NCBI GenBank assembly: GCA_913062675.1
Contig: CAJXWR010000005.1
Coordinates: 1 to 48,401, forward strand
Direction: 5' to 3'
Source of the DNA: an uncultured Trueperaceae bacterium
GTDB taxonomy: Bacteria > Deinococcota > Deinococci > Deinococcales > Trueperaceae
Length of the DNA stretch: 48,401 nucleotides
A program made the translations under genes and the position numbers. The notes under the pieces were generated by a model that did not search any database, was not told where the DNA came from, and saw only the letters and a list, made by a program, of their open reading frames with translations. Below are positions 1 through 7,207 of this stretch, piece by piece. How positions within the stretch are numbered: the stretch's first letter is position 1; every line of letters begins with the position of its first letter.

Positions 1-25
1 GGGCGGAACGTGGGGAGGTGGTGGC

Positions 26-1252
26 GTGAGGTGGCGCATGGCGTGGTGGGTGGCGCGGAAGGAGGCGTTGTCGACGCTGCGGGACCGGCGTGCCTTGGTG
101 AGCAACCTGTTGATTCCGATTCTCGTGTTGCCGACGGTGATGCTCGGTTTGCCTCTCGCCCTGGGTGGCTTGTTCGAACGGGAGCAGGAGGCGCGCACGC
201 CCGTGGTGGTGGAGGCGCTCAACGACGTGCCCCGCGAGCTGGCTGACATGCTGAACGCCGCGAACGTGGAACTCGTGGCGAGTGAGGATGCGTTGCGGGA
301 CGTGCGGGAGGACGTGGCGGCGGTGGGGTTGATCGTGCCACCGGACTTGCCCGAGAGGCTGGCGGCCGGTGAGGTGCCCGAGGTCACGATCCTGCAGAAG
401 GTGGGGAACTTGCAGAGCGAGCTCGCGGCGGGCAAGGTGCAAGTCGCGTTGTCGCAGTACCGGCAGGGTCTCGTGGCGGAGCGGTTGATGGCAGCGGGTC
501 TCGACGTGGCCGTGCTGGAACCGGTGGCGGTGCGGACGGTGGATGCGAGTCGGCCCGAGGAACGCTCGAGTGGGCAGTTGTCTTGGTTGATTCCGTTCTT
601 CATTGCCGTGTGGGCGTTGACGGGTGGGCAGATGGTGGCGCTCGACGCGACGGCGGGTGAGAAGGAGCGAGGCACGTTGGAGGCGCTCCTGGTGGCGCCC
701 ATTCGACGGTCGGAGGTGGTGGTCGGGAAGTTCCTGGCGACGGTCGCGTCGGGTTTGTCCGCGTCGTTCATGGCGATTGCCGGGGTGCTGCTCGGGGGTG
801 TGTTGATGCGGCGGGTGTTCCTCCCGAACTTGGGGGAGGACGCTGCGGAGATGGTGGCGGTGATGGGGGGCACCCCCACGATTGGCGTGGAGGGGTTGTG
901 GGCGCTGCTGGGGAGCGCGGTGCTGCTAGCGGGCGCGGTGGCGGCGGTGCTGTTGGCGGTGGCCACGTTTGCTCGGTCGTTCAAGGAGGCACAGACGTAC
1001 GTCGCACCCCTGTCGATGGTGATGATCGTGCCGGCCCTGGCATTGCAGTTCGCGGACCTTCTGGACTTGGGTGCGCGGGTGTACTTCGTGCCGGTGATGA
1101 ACGTGATGGTGTTGATGGATGACGTGTTGCAGGGGTCGGTGCGACTTGCGGACGTGGCGGTGACGTGGCTGGTGATGCTCGCGTTGCTTGCGGCGTTGCT
1201 GACGTTCGCGTGGCGGACGTTCCTTCGTGAGGACGTGATCTTCCGGTCCTAG
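26..1252 (+). CDS. ABC-2 type transporter permease (NatB-like)
   Basis: Membrane subunit of an ABC exporter, 408 residues, usual length for NatB/ABC-2 proteins. One hydrophobic segment lies near the N terminus (about residues 25-50), followed by a large extracytoplasmic domain (about 50-185) and five or six membrane segments in the C-terminal half. The cytoplasmic stretch GEKERGTLEALLVAPI (about residues 210-225) is the signature loop of NatB-type permeases. Family knowledge: NatB with ATPase NatA exports sodium ions; many relatives export other compounds, so the substrate is open. The GTG start overlaps an upstream TGA as GTGA and is preceded by GGAGGTGG, which suggests translational coupling to an ATPase gene left of the window. 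Its stop lies 3 bases from the stop of the convergent DMT gene. Confidence 0.88.
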   Translation: MRWRMAWWVARKEALSTLRDRRALVSNLLIPILVLPTVMLGLPLALGGLFEREQEARTPVVVEALNDVPRELADMLNAANVELVASEDALRDVREDVAAVGLIVPPDLPERLAAGEVPEVTILQKVGNLQSELAAGKVQVALSQYRQGLVAERLMAAGLDVAVLEPVAVRTVDASRPEERSSGQLSWLIPFFIAVWALTGGQMVALDATAGEKERGTLEALLVAPIRRSEVVVGKFLATVASGLSASFMAIAGVLLGGVLMRRVFLPNLGEDAAEMVAVMGGTPTIGVEGLWALLGSAVLLAGAVAAVLLAVATFARSFKEAQTYVAPLSMVMIVPALALQFADLLDLGARVYFVPVMNVMVLMDDVLQGSVRLADVAVTWLVMLALLAALLTFAWRTFLREDVIFRS

Positions 1253-1255
1253 GCG

Positions 1256-2155
1256 TCAGTCTGCGTGGCCGCGCCCGGGTTTGGCGCCTCCCTGAACGCT
1301 GACGATGGCGACCGCACTGAGGACGAGGGCGACGCCGACGAGTTGCACGACCGAGGGCGTCTCCGCGAGCAGCCACCAGGCCCACAGGACGGTGAGGACC
1401 GGTTGGAGGAGGAGCACGACGGACGTATCGAGGGCGGGGAGTCGCGGGAGGGCGTAGAGGATGGCGAGCCACCCGATGACTTGGGGGCCGATGGCGGAGG
1501 CGAAGAGCCAACCGGCGGCAGCGGGTTGCGGAACGAGCTGGAAGTTGGGTTCGGTGGTGAGTCCGATGGCGAGGGTGACGAGGGCGGCACCGAGGGAGGC
1601 GTCGCCGAGCAGGCCGGCGGCGAGACCCCGGCCCCGGTTGAGGTTGCGGAAGAGGATGAGGAACGCGGCGTAGGTCAGGCCATTGGCGAGACCGAAGAGG
1701 ACGCCGCTGAGCGGTGCATCGCCATAGGCGGCCTCGCCACCGAGTCCGCTGGTGGCAAGCGCGCCGAGGAGGACGACCGGGATGCCGAGGAGGGCGGCGC
1801 GGCTGGGTCGTTCACCTTGCAGCACCCAGGCGGCCAGGCCGACGAAGATGACCTGCGAGTTTCCGAGGACGGTGGCGAGGCCTGCACCGATGGCGCTGAT
1901 GGCGACGTTCCAGAGGAGGAAGGCGACGCCCATGAGCGCACCTGCGGCAACGCTGGCAAGGCGTTCGCGTGCCAGCCGGGCGGGTCGCCCCTGACTGCGC
2001 TGCAGCAGGGTGATGGCGAGGAGGAAGGGAAGCGCGAGGAAGGGGCGGTGAAACGACGCCGTCGCGCTGCTGACGTCCGCAAGCCGAAAGAAGATGGCGG
2101 AGAAGGAGATGACGATGGCGCCGAATACGGCGACGGGGCGTGCGGCGAGCGTCAC
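1256..2155 (-). CDS. EamA/DMT-family transporter
   Basis: Inner-membrane exporter of the drug/metabolite transporter superfamily, 299 residues with about ten hydrophobic segments in two EamA repeats (about 10-140 and 160-290), the normal length. The first repeat ends with the phrase VLGNSQVIFVGLAAWVLQGE and the second with LQPVLTVLWAWWLLAE, both typical EamA helix ends with a conserved acidic residue after the membrane segment. The start is GTG and overlaps the stop of the upstream SDR gene as GTGA, so the two are translationally coupled. Substrate cannot be read from sequence; members export amino acids, metabolites or drugs. Confidence 0.88.
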   Translation of the reverse strand: MTLAARPVAVFGAIVISFSAIFFRLADVSSATASFHRPFLALPFLLAITLLQRSQGRPARLARERLASVAAGALMGVAFLLWNVAISAIGAGLATVLGNSQVIFVGLAAWVLQGERPSRAALLGIPVVLLGALATSGLGGEAAYGDAPLSGVLFGLANGLTYAAFLILFRNLNRGRGLAAGLLGDASLGAALVTLAIGLTTEPNFQLVPQPAAAGWLFASAIGPQVIGWLAILYALPRLPALDTSVVLLLQPVLTVLWAWWLLAETPSVVQLVGVALVLSAVAIVSVQGGAKPGRGHAD

Positions 2156-2919
2156 GTGCGCAGGTACGACGCGCCGTTGACGTCGAGGATGGCGCCGGTC
2201 GTGAAGGCTGCGTCCCTGGATGCGAGGAAGGTGGCGGCGTAGGCGACGTCCTCGGGCGTGGCGACGCGGCCGAGGGGGCTTTGCGCGCGGATGGCGTCGC
2301 CTGCGGGGCCGGCGAGTCGTTCGCGGGCGAGGTCGGTTTCGACGAATCCGGGGGCGACCACGCCGACGAAGATGCGGTGCGGCGCGAGTTGTTGGGCGAG
2401 CGACTGCGCGAGGGCGTTCACGCCAGCCTTGCTGGCGCCGTAGGCGGGTTGATCGGGTTCGCCTCGGAACGCACCCCGGCTGGAGATGAAGACCATGCGG
2501 CCGCCACCGCCTTGGATCATGTGGCGTCCAGCGGCGTAGGCGACGTTGGCGGTGCCCACGAGGTTGACGGCGAGGATGCGGCTCCAGGCGTGCTGCCAGG
2601 CGTCGTAGTCGTCCTCGTCGATGCGGTGGCGACCTCCGATGCCGGCGTTGGCGATGAGGACGTCCAGCCCGCCGAGGGCCGCATGGGCCTCGTCCACGAG
2701 GCGGTGCGCGTCCGCAGGATCGGCGATGTCGGCCCGGAGGGCGACATGGGCTCCAGGCGGCACCTCGGGCAGGGCTTGAAGCGTGGCTTGGGCACTCGCC
2801 TCGTCGCTGCGGTAGCCGATGGCGACGCGTGCACCTCGACTCGCGAGCGCATGGGCGGTGGCTCGGCCAATGCCGCGCGAACCGCCCGTGACGAGGACAC
2901 GTTGATCATCGAAGGTCAT
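2152..2919 (-). CDS. SDR-family NAD(P)-dependent oxidoreductase (FabG-like)
   Basis: Cytoplasmic short-chain dehydrogenase/reductase, 255 residues, standard classical SDR length. Visible: dinucleotide-binding TGGSRGIGRA (about residues 11-20), LIANAG (the NAG motif, about 88-93), a catalytic serine in FISSRGAF and the catalytic YGASK (YxxxK). The C terminus ILDVNGASYLR resembles 3-oxoacyl-ACP reductases and sugar/alcohol dehydrogenases. It probably reduces a keto group or oxidises an alcohol with NAD(P)(H); the substrate is unknown. ATG start preceded by GGGAG. It is coupled by GTGA overlap to the DMT exporter and follows the LRV-repeat gene by 47 bases, so the three may be cotranscribed. Confidence 0.88.
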   Translation of the reverse strand: MTFDDQRVLVTGGSRGIGRATAHALASRGARVAIGYRSDEASAQATLQALPEVPPGAHVALRADIADPADAHRLVDEAHAALGGLDVLIANAGIGGRHRIDEDDYDAWQHAWSRILAVNLVGTANVAYAAGRHMIQGGGGRMVFISSRGAFRGEPDQPAYGASKAGVNALAQSLAQQLAPHRIFVGVVAPGFVETDLARERLAGPAGDAIRAQSPLGRVATPEDVAYAATFLASRDAAFTTGAILDVNGASYLRT

Positions 2920-2966
2920 GCGCGGGGCTCCCGGGTCATGGCGGGAACTCTACCGCGCACGTGACG

Positions 2967-3455
2967 TCACCCCACGTAGGTCTCCGGGGGGAGGACGGGG
3001 GTGACCATCCCGCGGCGAACCGGTTCGGGTGCAGAGGGGTTGAAGGCGACGCGGCGTCGCACCTCGGCGTTCCAATGTTTGGCGAGGCGAAGCAGGAGGT
3101 ACGTGGGGAGGGCGGCGTTGCCCGCCAAGGCACCGAGGAGCCGGTCGTCCTCTGCGAAGCGGGCCAGGATCATGGCAGGGGTGGAGGGGTTGCCGGCGAG
3201 AGCGATGCGAACGTCCTCGCTTGCGCCCTCGGCGAGGTGGGCGAGCAGGTGGGGCGGGGTTCGGGTGTCGCGCGCGGCGGCGTGCTGCAGCGTGGCGTCG
3301 CCGGTGAGGGCGGCGGTGGCGAGTGCGAGTCGCGCGATGTCGTCCTTCTCGCCATCGGCGAGGGGTACGTCCCCCTGCTCGATGCGCCGCTCGAGGTGGA
3401 GCAGCAGGTTTCGGACGGGGTGTGACGCGTGCGATTTGGGTGCGCGGGCGGACAT
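2967..3455 (-). CDS. LRV (leucine-rich variant)-like repeat protein
   Basis: Small helical-repeat protein of 162 residues. From about residue 45 it consists of repeats of roughly 24 residues of the type LAGNPSTPAMILARFAEDDR and VAFNPSAPEPVRRGM, that is, NPxTPxxxLxxLAxDxxxxVRxxVA, which matches the leucine-rich variant repeat. LRV proteins are poorly characterised; some nitrogen-fixation members carry an iron-sulfur cluster, but no cysteine cluster is present here. I chose the ATG at 3455 because it follows CTGGAGGTCGCC (Shine-Dalgarno), not the upstream GTG-type extension whose sequence is low-complexity. Role unknown; probably protein-protein interaction. Confidence 0.65.
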   Translation of the reverse strand: MSARAPKSHASHPVRNLLLHLERRIEQGDVPLADGEKDDIARLALATAALTGDATLQHAAARDTRTPPHLLAHLAEGASEDVRIALAGNPSTPAMILARFAEDDRLLGALAGNAALPTYLLLRLAKHWNAEVRRRVAFNPSAPEPVRRGMVTPVLPPETYVG

Positions 3456-3556
3456 GGCGACCTCCAGGTTGGCGTGCCTTGGGGGTCCGATGCTACGCGC
3501 CGCACCCCGTGGCGAGGCGTGCAGATGCACGCCGCCCGCGGTGGCGTCGAGAGGCT

Positions 3557-3988
3557 TCAGGTCCGCTTCAGCGTGTGGCGTGCAATCCGGAGTCCGACGA
3601 TGCCGGTAGAGACGACGGCGACCGTGTAGACGACGAGGAGCGTGGTGACGAGGATCATGCGCCAGCCTTCGGCGGGCTGATCGCCACTCGCGAGGCCAAG
3701 GAGCATGGCGAGGCCCTGCGCGCCTGCGAGTCCGGCGAAGGCGACGAGGATGCTGCCGACGAGTTCGCGTCGCTGGACTTTGAGGCCGATGGCCGGGACG
3801 AGCAGGAGGGCGGCTCCACCGAGGTAACCGAGGAACATCTCGGCGGGCATGAGGGGGTCAATGCGAAGTTGGCCAGTCTGCACGAAAAAGACCACCGAGA
3901 TGAAGACGGTGAAGAGGATGGGAAGCCAGGCGAAGAGCGTTCCGGTGATGGCGAGTGCACGATCGAGGGCGGTGGGGTGTTCGTGCAT
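3557..3988 (-). CDS. Small four-helix membrane protein, unknown function
   Basis: 143 residues with four strongly hydrophobic stretches (about 12-35, 50-70, 80-100 and 112-135) and short charged loops, ending in RIARHTLKRT, so an integral inner-membrane protein with basic C terminus. I do not recognise the family. The ATG at 3988 is preceded by AAGGAGTCCCCC, a strong Shine-Dalgarno, and excludes the longer reading. A TACCAT element (revcomp of 4037-4042) about 48 bases upstream could be its -10 box. It is on the same strand as the LRV gene 101 bases downstream. Confidence 0.6.
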   Translation of the reverse strand: MHEHPTALDRALAITGTLFAWLPILFTVFISVVFFVQTGQLRIDPLMPAEMFLGYLGGAALLLVPAIGLKVQRRELVGSILVAFAGLAGAQGLAMLLGLASGDQPAEGWRMILVTTLLVVYTVAVVSTGIVGLRIARHTLKRT

Positions 3989-4422
3989 GGGGGACTCCTT
4001 GCGTTCGTGAGGGGCGGGGCGAGGTCTTCGTGCCTCATGGTACGCCCGATGCAGTCCTCGGGTGGGGCAGGGGCAGCGTGGGCGGCGTCCGCGATTCGAC
4101 CCGACCGATGTGAACACCCAGAGGGTGAGGTCAACTGAGGTCGACACGTTTGGAATCCATCCTGTGTTCGAGCGACGATCGCGGTGGCCCGATGAGACGT
4201 CTCATCGGGCCTGAATGGGCTGGAACCCGACGTCCGGCCCGCGAAAGGAAAGTTCGCCGGACGTTGAGGAGAACCCGGGTCTCGTCGTTCGACGCCTGCG
4301 TAAGCCAAGTCACGTTCGGCGGCCAGCCGCGAACGACGCGATAGCCGCCAAACTGCCGCGTGGGCGGTCACGCGGTCGGCGAGGTATCCATCCCGCCACG
4401 TGCAACCGGTGCTCGAAGACGT
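3989..4422. other. Gene-free interval with palindrome and possible toxin-gene remnant
   Basis: No convincing gene. It contains the upstream region of the small membrane protein, a 26-base perfect palindrome (4186-4211) and, just downstream of the AbrB-type antitoxin on the minus strand, a stretch where GGATGGATACCTCGCCGACC would encode pieces resembling a PIN-toxin N terminus (G-W then, one frame away, Y-L-A-D-R). Short ORFs here have no recognisable domain. It looks like decayed accessory DNA. Confidence 0.4.
4186..4211. repeat. 26-base perfect palindrome
   Basis: Left arm GGCCCGATGAGAC is followed directly by its exact reverse complement, 13 + 13 bases with no spacer. As RNA it would form an 11-bp stem with an ACGU loop. 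No T tract follows on either strand, so a classical terminator is doubtful. It sits 211 bases downstream of the antitoxin stop and 198 bases upstream of the membrane-protein start, in gene-free DNA. Possibilities are a dimeric-protein binding site, a terminator of unusual form or a mobile-element relic. Confidence 0.8.
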
Positions 4423-4629
4423 TCAGACCCGATCGTCGTCGCGCGGTACGGTCGTGTCAATGCCGGCAGCGAAGCCGCGCATGGAGGGAGCCTCGGATTG
4501 CGGGGCCAACACGATCTGACCGTCCACCGCCAGAATCGTCAATCGCTGGCCGACCGCGAGGTTCATCCGCTCCCGTACGCCCTTGGGAATGGCGATTTGG
4601 AACTTGCTCGTAAGGGTGACCGTATCCAT
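4423..4629 (-). CDS. AbrB/MazE/SpoVT-family antitoxin, toxin missing
   Basis: 68-residue swapped-hairpin AbrB-type DNA-binding protein. The core LTSKFQIAIPKGVRERM (about residues 5-21) followed by VGQRLTILAVDGQIVLAP is the family consensus (T-x-K-x-Q-x-x-I-P-x-x-x-R). Such proteins usually repress their own operon and neutralise a PIN (VapC) toxin encoded immediately downstream. Here no PIN ORF follows, only gene-free DNA with a possible remnant. I chose ATG 4629, eight bases after AGAGGA; ATG 4638 would add three residues but leaves no Shine-Dalgarno spacing. The tail (SMRGFAAGIDTTVPRDDDRV) would be the toxin-binding segment. Confidence 0.75.
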   Translation of the reverse strand: MDTVTLTSKFQIAIPKGVRERMNLAVGQRLTILAVDGQIVLAPQSEAPSMRGFAAGIDTTVPRDDDRV

Positions 4630-4953
4630 GAAGCGCATCCTCTCGACACTCGATCGTTAGACGACATTCAAGCAGGCGAACGACGTGGCCTTACGGCCTC
4701 CTTCCTCAAGGCTTAGCACGCCAGGCACCGGTGCGTCGGCCCCGATAGGGGATTCGCCTACGCTTGACCAGCCATGGCCGAAGGAGCGCGATGTCAACCC
4801 ACCGCGCGGCTTGGAGCCATTCACGTTGCCCAGCACCAGGGCTCGCGCCCAATCCCCCACCGAACGAAACGTGCAGGGCAGGACGGAATGAAGCCATCAC
4901 GAGACCACCACCAACCAGCCGCACGCGTCGGGGTCAGCCAGCCTCGCGCGCCG
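4630..4953. other. Gene-free interval between antitoxin and AMP nucleosidase
   Basis: 324 bases between the AbrB start and the AMP nucleosidase stop. Short ORFs on both strands (for example minus strand 4657-4860) show no family I recognise and no good ribosome site, and no tRNA-like or terminator structure was found. It probably holds the antitoxin promoter at its left edge and otherwise degraded sequence. Confidence 0.35.
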
Positions 4954-5790
4954 TCACCAGCGGTAGTGGCGAATGTGCTCCCCACGTTCGGCAATCTCGC
5001 TCATCGCGCGAATCCCAATCTCGATGTGCCGGTCGGTATGCGCGTGGAATACCGCACGCGCCTGATCGCGCGTCTTCACGCCCCCCTCGGTCAACGGCAG
5101 GTCGGACACGAGTAGCAGCGCGCCAATGGGCACCTTTGACGCGAACCCGACGCTGAACAACGTGGCCGTCTCCATGTCGATGGCCAGCGCACGCTCCTCG
5201 TAGAGCTGCTCCTTGAACCTCTCGTCGAACTCCCAGAACCGGTAATCGGTCGTGTGCACCACGCCCGTCCGGTAATCGAGGCCATCCTCCACCACGATCT
5301 GGCTCACGAACTTCTGAATCTTGAACGTCGGAAGGGCGGGCACCTGCTGCGGCATGAAGTGCCGCGACGCCCCCTCGTCCCGAATCGCCGCCGTCGGCAA
5401 GATCAGGTCCCCCACCACGAGCGAACGGTGCAACCCACCACAAATCCCGAGGAAAAGCGTGGCCTTCGGTTCCGCGGTGGCGAGCACCTCGATGATTAAG
5501 GCCGCCACTGGACTGCCAATGCTGAAATCGATGATCGACACGCCGAGCCGCTTGCTGTGCATCGCCGCCATGGCGGTGCCCCGTGTCGCCACGGCGTCCC
5601 CGGCGATCGCTTCGAAACGCTCGGTGTAGTACCCGAAGTTCGTGAGGATGATCTGCTTCTCGAACCCCTCGGGTTCGGTACCGGTGTACCGCGCGAGGAT
5701 GTCCCGCCCAATGCGCCACTTCTCGTCGTTGGCGTAGATGAGGTTCTTGCTGCGCCGGTCCGTACCAGGCGTCTTCAACGGTTCGTCCAT
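4954..5790 (-). CDS. amn: AMP nucleosidase (short, AMN-like form)
   Basis: Phosphorylase/nucleosidase-fold enzyme, 278 residues, matching the short bacterial AMN-like form rather than the 480-residue enterobacterial enzyme. Expected reaction: AMP + water to adenine + ribose 5-phosphate, in purine salvage and adenylate balance. Visible: TNFGYYTERF, the nucleoside-phosphorylase core FLGICGGLHRSLVVGDLILP (about 115-134), the substrate-loop phrase ALAIDMETATLFSVG (MET motif), and SDLPLTEGGVKT, with the C-terminal HIRHYRW close to what I remember of this family. No Shine-Dalgarno precedes the ATG; TATGCT lies 5 bases upstream, suggesting leaderless transcription. Alternative: another purine or uridine phosphorylase of the same fold, less likely given the AMN-like motifs. 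Confidence 0.82.
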   Translation of the reverse strand: MDEPLKTPGTDRRSKNLIYANDEKWRIGRDILARYTGTEPEGFEKQIILTNFGYYTERFEAIAGDAVATRGTAMAAMHSKRLGVSIIDFSIGSPVAALIIEVLATAEPKATLFLGICGGLHRSLVVGDLILPTAAIRDEGASRHFMPQQVPALPTFKIQKFVSQIVVEDGLDYRTGVVHTTDYRFWEFDERFKEQLYEERALAIDMETATLFSVGFASKVPIGALLLVSDLPLTEGGVKTRDQARAVFHAHTDRHIEIGIRAMSEIAERGEHIRHYRW

Positions 5791-5795
5791 GGGGA

Positions 5796-5801
5796 AGCAT
5801 A
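5796..5801 (-). promoter_or_regulatory. Leaderless -10 element of amn
   Basis: TATGCT on the minus strand, 5 bases before the ATG at 5790, with no Shine-Dalgarno between. It fits the TANNNT boxes that drive leaderless mRNAs in Deinococcus. Confidence 0.5.
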
Positions 5802-5881
5802 GCGCGCGAGATGCAAGGCCGACGGTGCACCCAACCGGCCCTCGTCGAGCCGGGCGCGCCTCGTGAAGCTTGCCGTTCCGA

Positions 5882-7195
5882 TCAGGCGGCGCGCCGAAAC
5901 AGCCCCACGCTGGGTCGATACCGCCACGCCAGGGTCGCCATGCGCGCGAACATCAGGGCGGTGATGCCCCACCACACCCCCGCAAGCCCCCAACCTGATG
6001 GCAGGACGAGCAGCAGCACGACCGCCGCCGCGAGGGCCGACAGGATCATCGCGACCGCCAGGTAATCGAAATCCTCCACCGCCATGTAGATGCCATCGAA
6101 CACGAACACCACGGCGTTCAAGGGTTGCATCAACGCCACGAACGGGAAGATGGCGAGCACCATCGCGACGACGGCGGCATCGTCACTGAACGCCGCGGCT
6201 AACCAGGGCCGCAAAATCCAGAAACCCACGCCGAGACCGACGCCGACGACGGCACCCATGAAGAGCAACCGGTCGGCCACGAGGCGCGCCTCCACGGGCC
6301 TCCCCTCCCCCACGAACCGCGCGACGAGCGCCTGCGCGGCAATCGCGAGGGCGTCCACGACGAGCGACAGGAACAACCACAGTTGTGCCGCCACCTGGTG
6401 TGCAGCCACCTCGACGACCCCCACGCGCGTGGCGATGGCGGTGGCGAGCGTCAGCGAACTGATCAACGCGAAGGTACGCAGCAGCAGCGCCCACCCGACG
6501 CGCAGGAACGGTGTCAACTCCCCCGGCGTGGGCAAGCGAAGCGGCACCTGCCAGGTGCGGCGAAGACGCCCATAGACGAGGAAGACGAACCACGCGGCAC
6601 CAAGCCACTGCGCAATCAACGTCGCCCAGGCAGCCCCGGCAAGCCCCCAACCGAAACCGAAGATGAACAGCGGGTCGAGGATGAGGTTCACGAGCGCCAC
6701 ACCGAGCGTGACGATGAGTGGCGTCCGCGTGTCCTGAAACCCCCGAAACGCTCCGTTCGCCGCGGTGATGAGAAGCAGGGCGGGCCCCGCGAAGATGCGA
6801 ATCCTCAGGTAGGTCTCCGCCGGACCCAGCAGAACCCCCTCCGCCCCCATGACGCGCAGCACCGGCACGGCGAGAATCTGCAGCACCACGACGACGACGA
6901 TGCCAAGCGCGAGGGCCAAGACGAACGCGTTCGCCACCACACGACCCGCGGTGGCCTTGTCGCCCCGTCCAATTGCCTTGCCCACCATGGGGGTGGTGCC
7001 GTACGCCAAGAAGTTGAACAGCACGAAGGCGAAGTTGAAGATCGCGACGTTCACGCCAAGCGCGGCGAGCGGAAGCGCACCCAACCGCCCCACGAACGCC
7101 GTGTCCACGAGCGACACGAGCGGATCGGCCGCGAGCGCACCCAGGGCGGGAATGGCGAGCGTCAGGATTTCGCGGTCGTATCGGGTGCGCAGCAC
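5882..7195 (-). CDS. MATE-family efflux transporter (DinF clade)
   Basis: Multidrug and toxin extrusion antiporter, 437 residues, twelve predicted membrane segments, normal length. N-terminal phrase LAIPALGALAADPLVSLVDTAFVGRLG (described here by its ends: LAIPALG ... VDTAFVGRLG, about 12-38) is the MATE signature of helix 1 in the DinF subgroup; the second half repeats it with VAAHQVAAQLWLFLSLVVDA. MATE proteins exchange sodium ions or protons for cationic compounds. It starts with GTG 9 bases after the MFS gene stop, without a Shine-Dalgarno; a TAGCGT box made partly of the MFS stop codon lies 6 bases upstream, so it may have its own leaderless start inside the operon. Confidence 0.88.
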   Translation of the reverse strand: MLRTRYDREILTLAIPALGALAADPLVSLVDTAFVGRLGALPLAALGVNVAIFNFAFVLFNFLAYGTTPMVGKAIGRGDKATAGRVVANAFVLALALGIVVVVVLQILAVPVLRVMGAEGVLLGPAETYLRIRIFAGPALLLITAANGAFRGFQDTRTPLIVTLGVALVNLILDPLFIFGFGWGLAGAAWATLIAQWLGAAWFVFLVYGRLRRTWQVPLRLPTPGELTPFLRVGWALLLRTFALISSLTLATAIATRVGVVEVAAHQVAAQLWLFLSLVVDALAIAAQALVARFVGEGRPVEARLVADRLLFMGAVVGVGLGVGFWILRPWLAAAFSDDAAVVAMVLAIFPFVALMQPLNAVVFVFDGIYMAVEDFDYLAVAMILSALAAAVVLLLVLPSGWGLAGVWWGITALMFARMATLAWRYRPSVGLFRRAA

Positions 7196-7201
7196 GGAAG
7201 A

Positions 7202-7207
7202 ACGCTA
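7202..7207 (-). promoter_or_regulatory. Leaderless -10 element before MATE gene
   Basis: TAGCGT on the minus strand, six bases before GTG 7195. Its first three bases are the TAG stop codon of the MFS gene, so the match could partly be chance. Confidence 0.4.

Noticed and set aside
4258-4284. DVEENPGL in a plus-strand frame, resembling a viral 2A ribosome-skipping motif
   Set aside because: The essential final proline is leucine, the ORF has no other support, and 2A skipping acts on eukaryotic ribosomes. Chance match.
4150-4344. Short ORFs over the palindrome (both strands)
   Set aside because: Symmetric reading through the palindrome produces similar peptides on both strands; no domain and no ribosome site.
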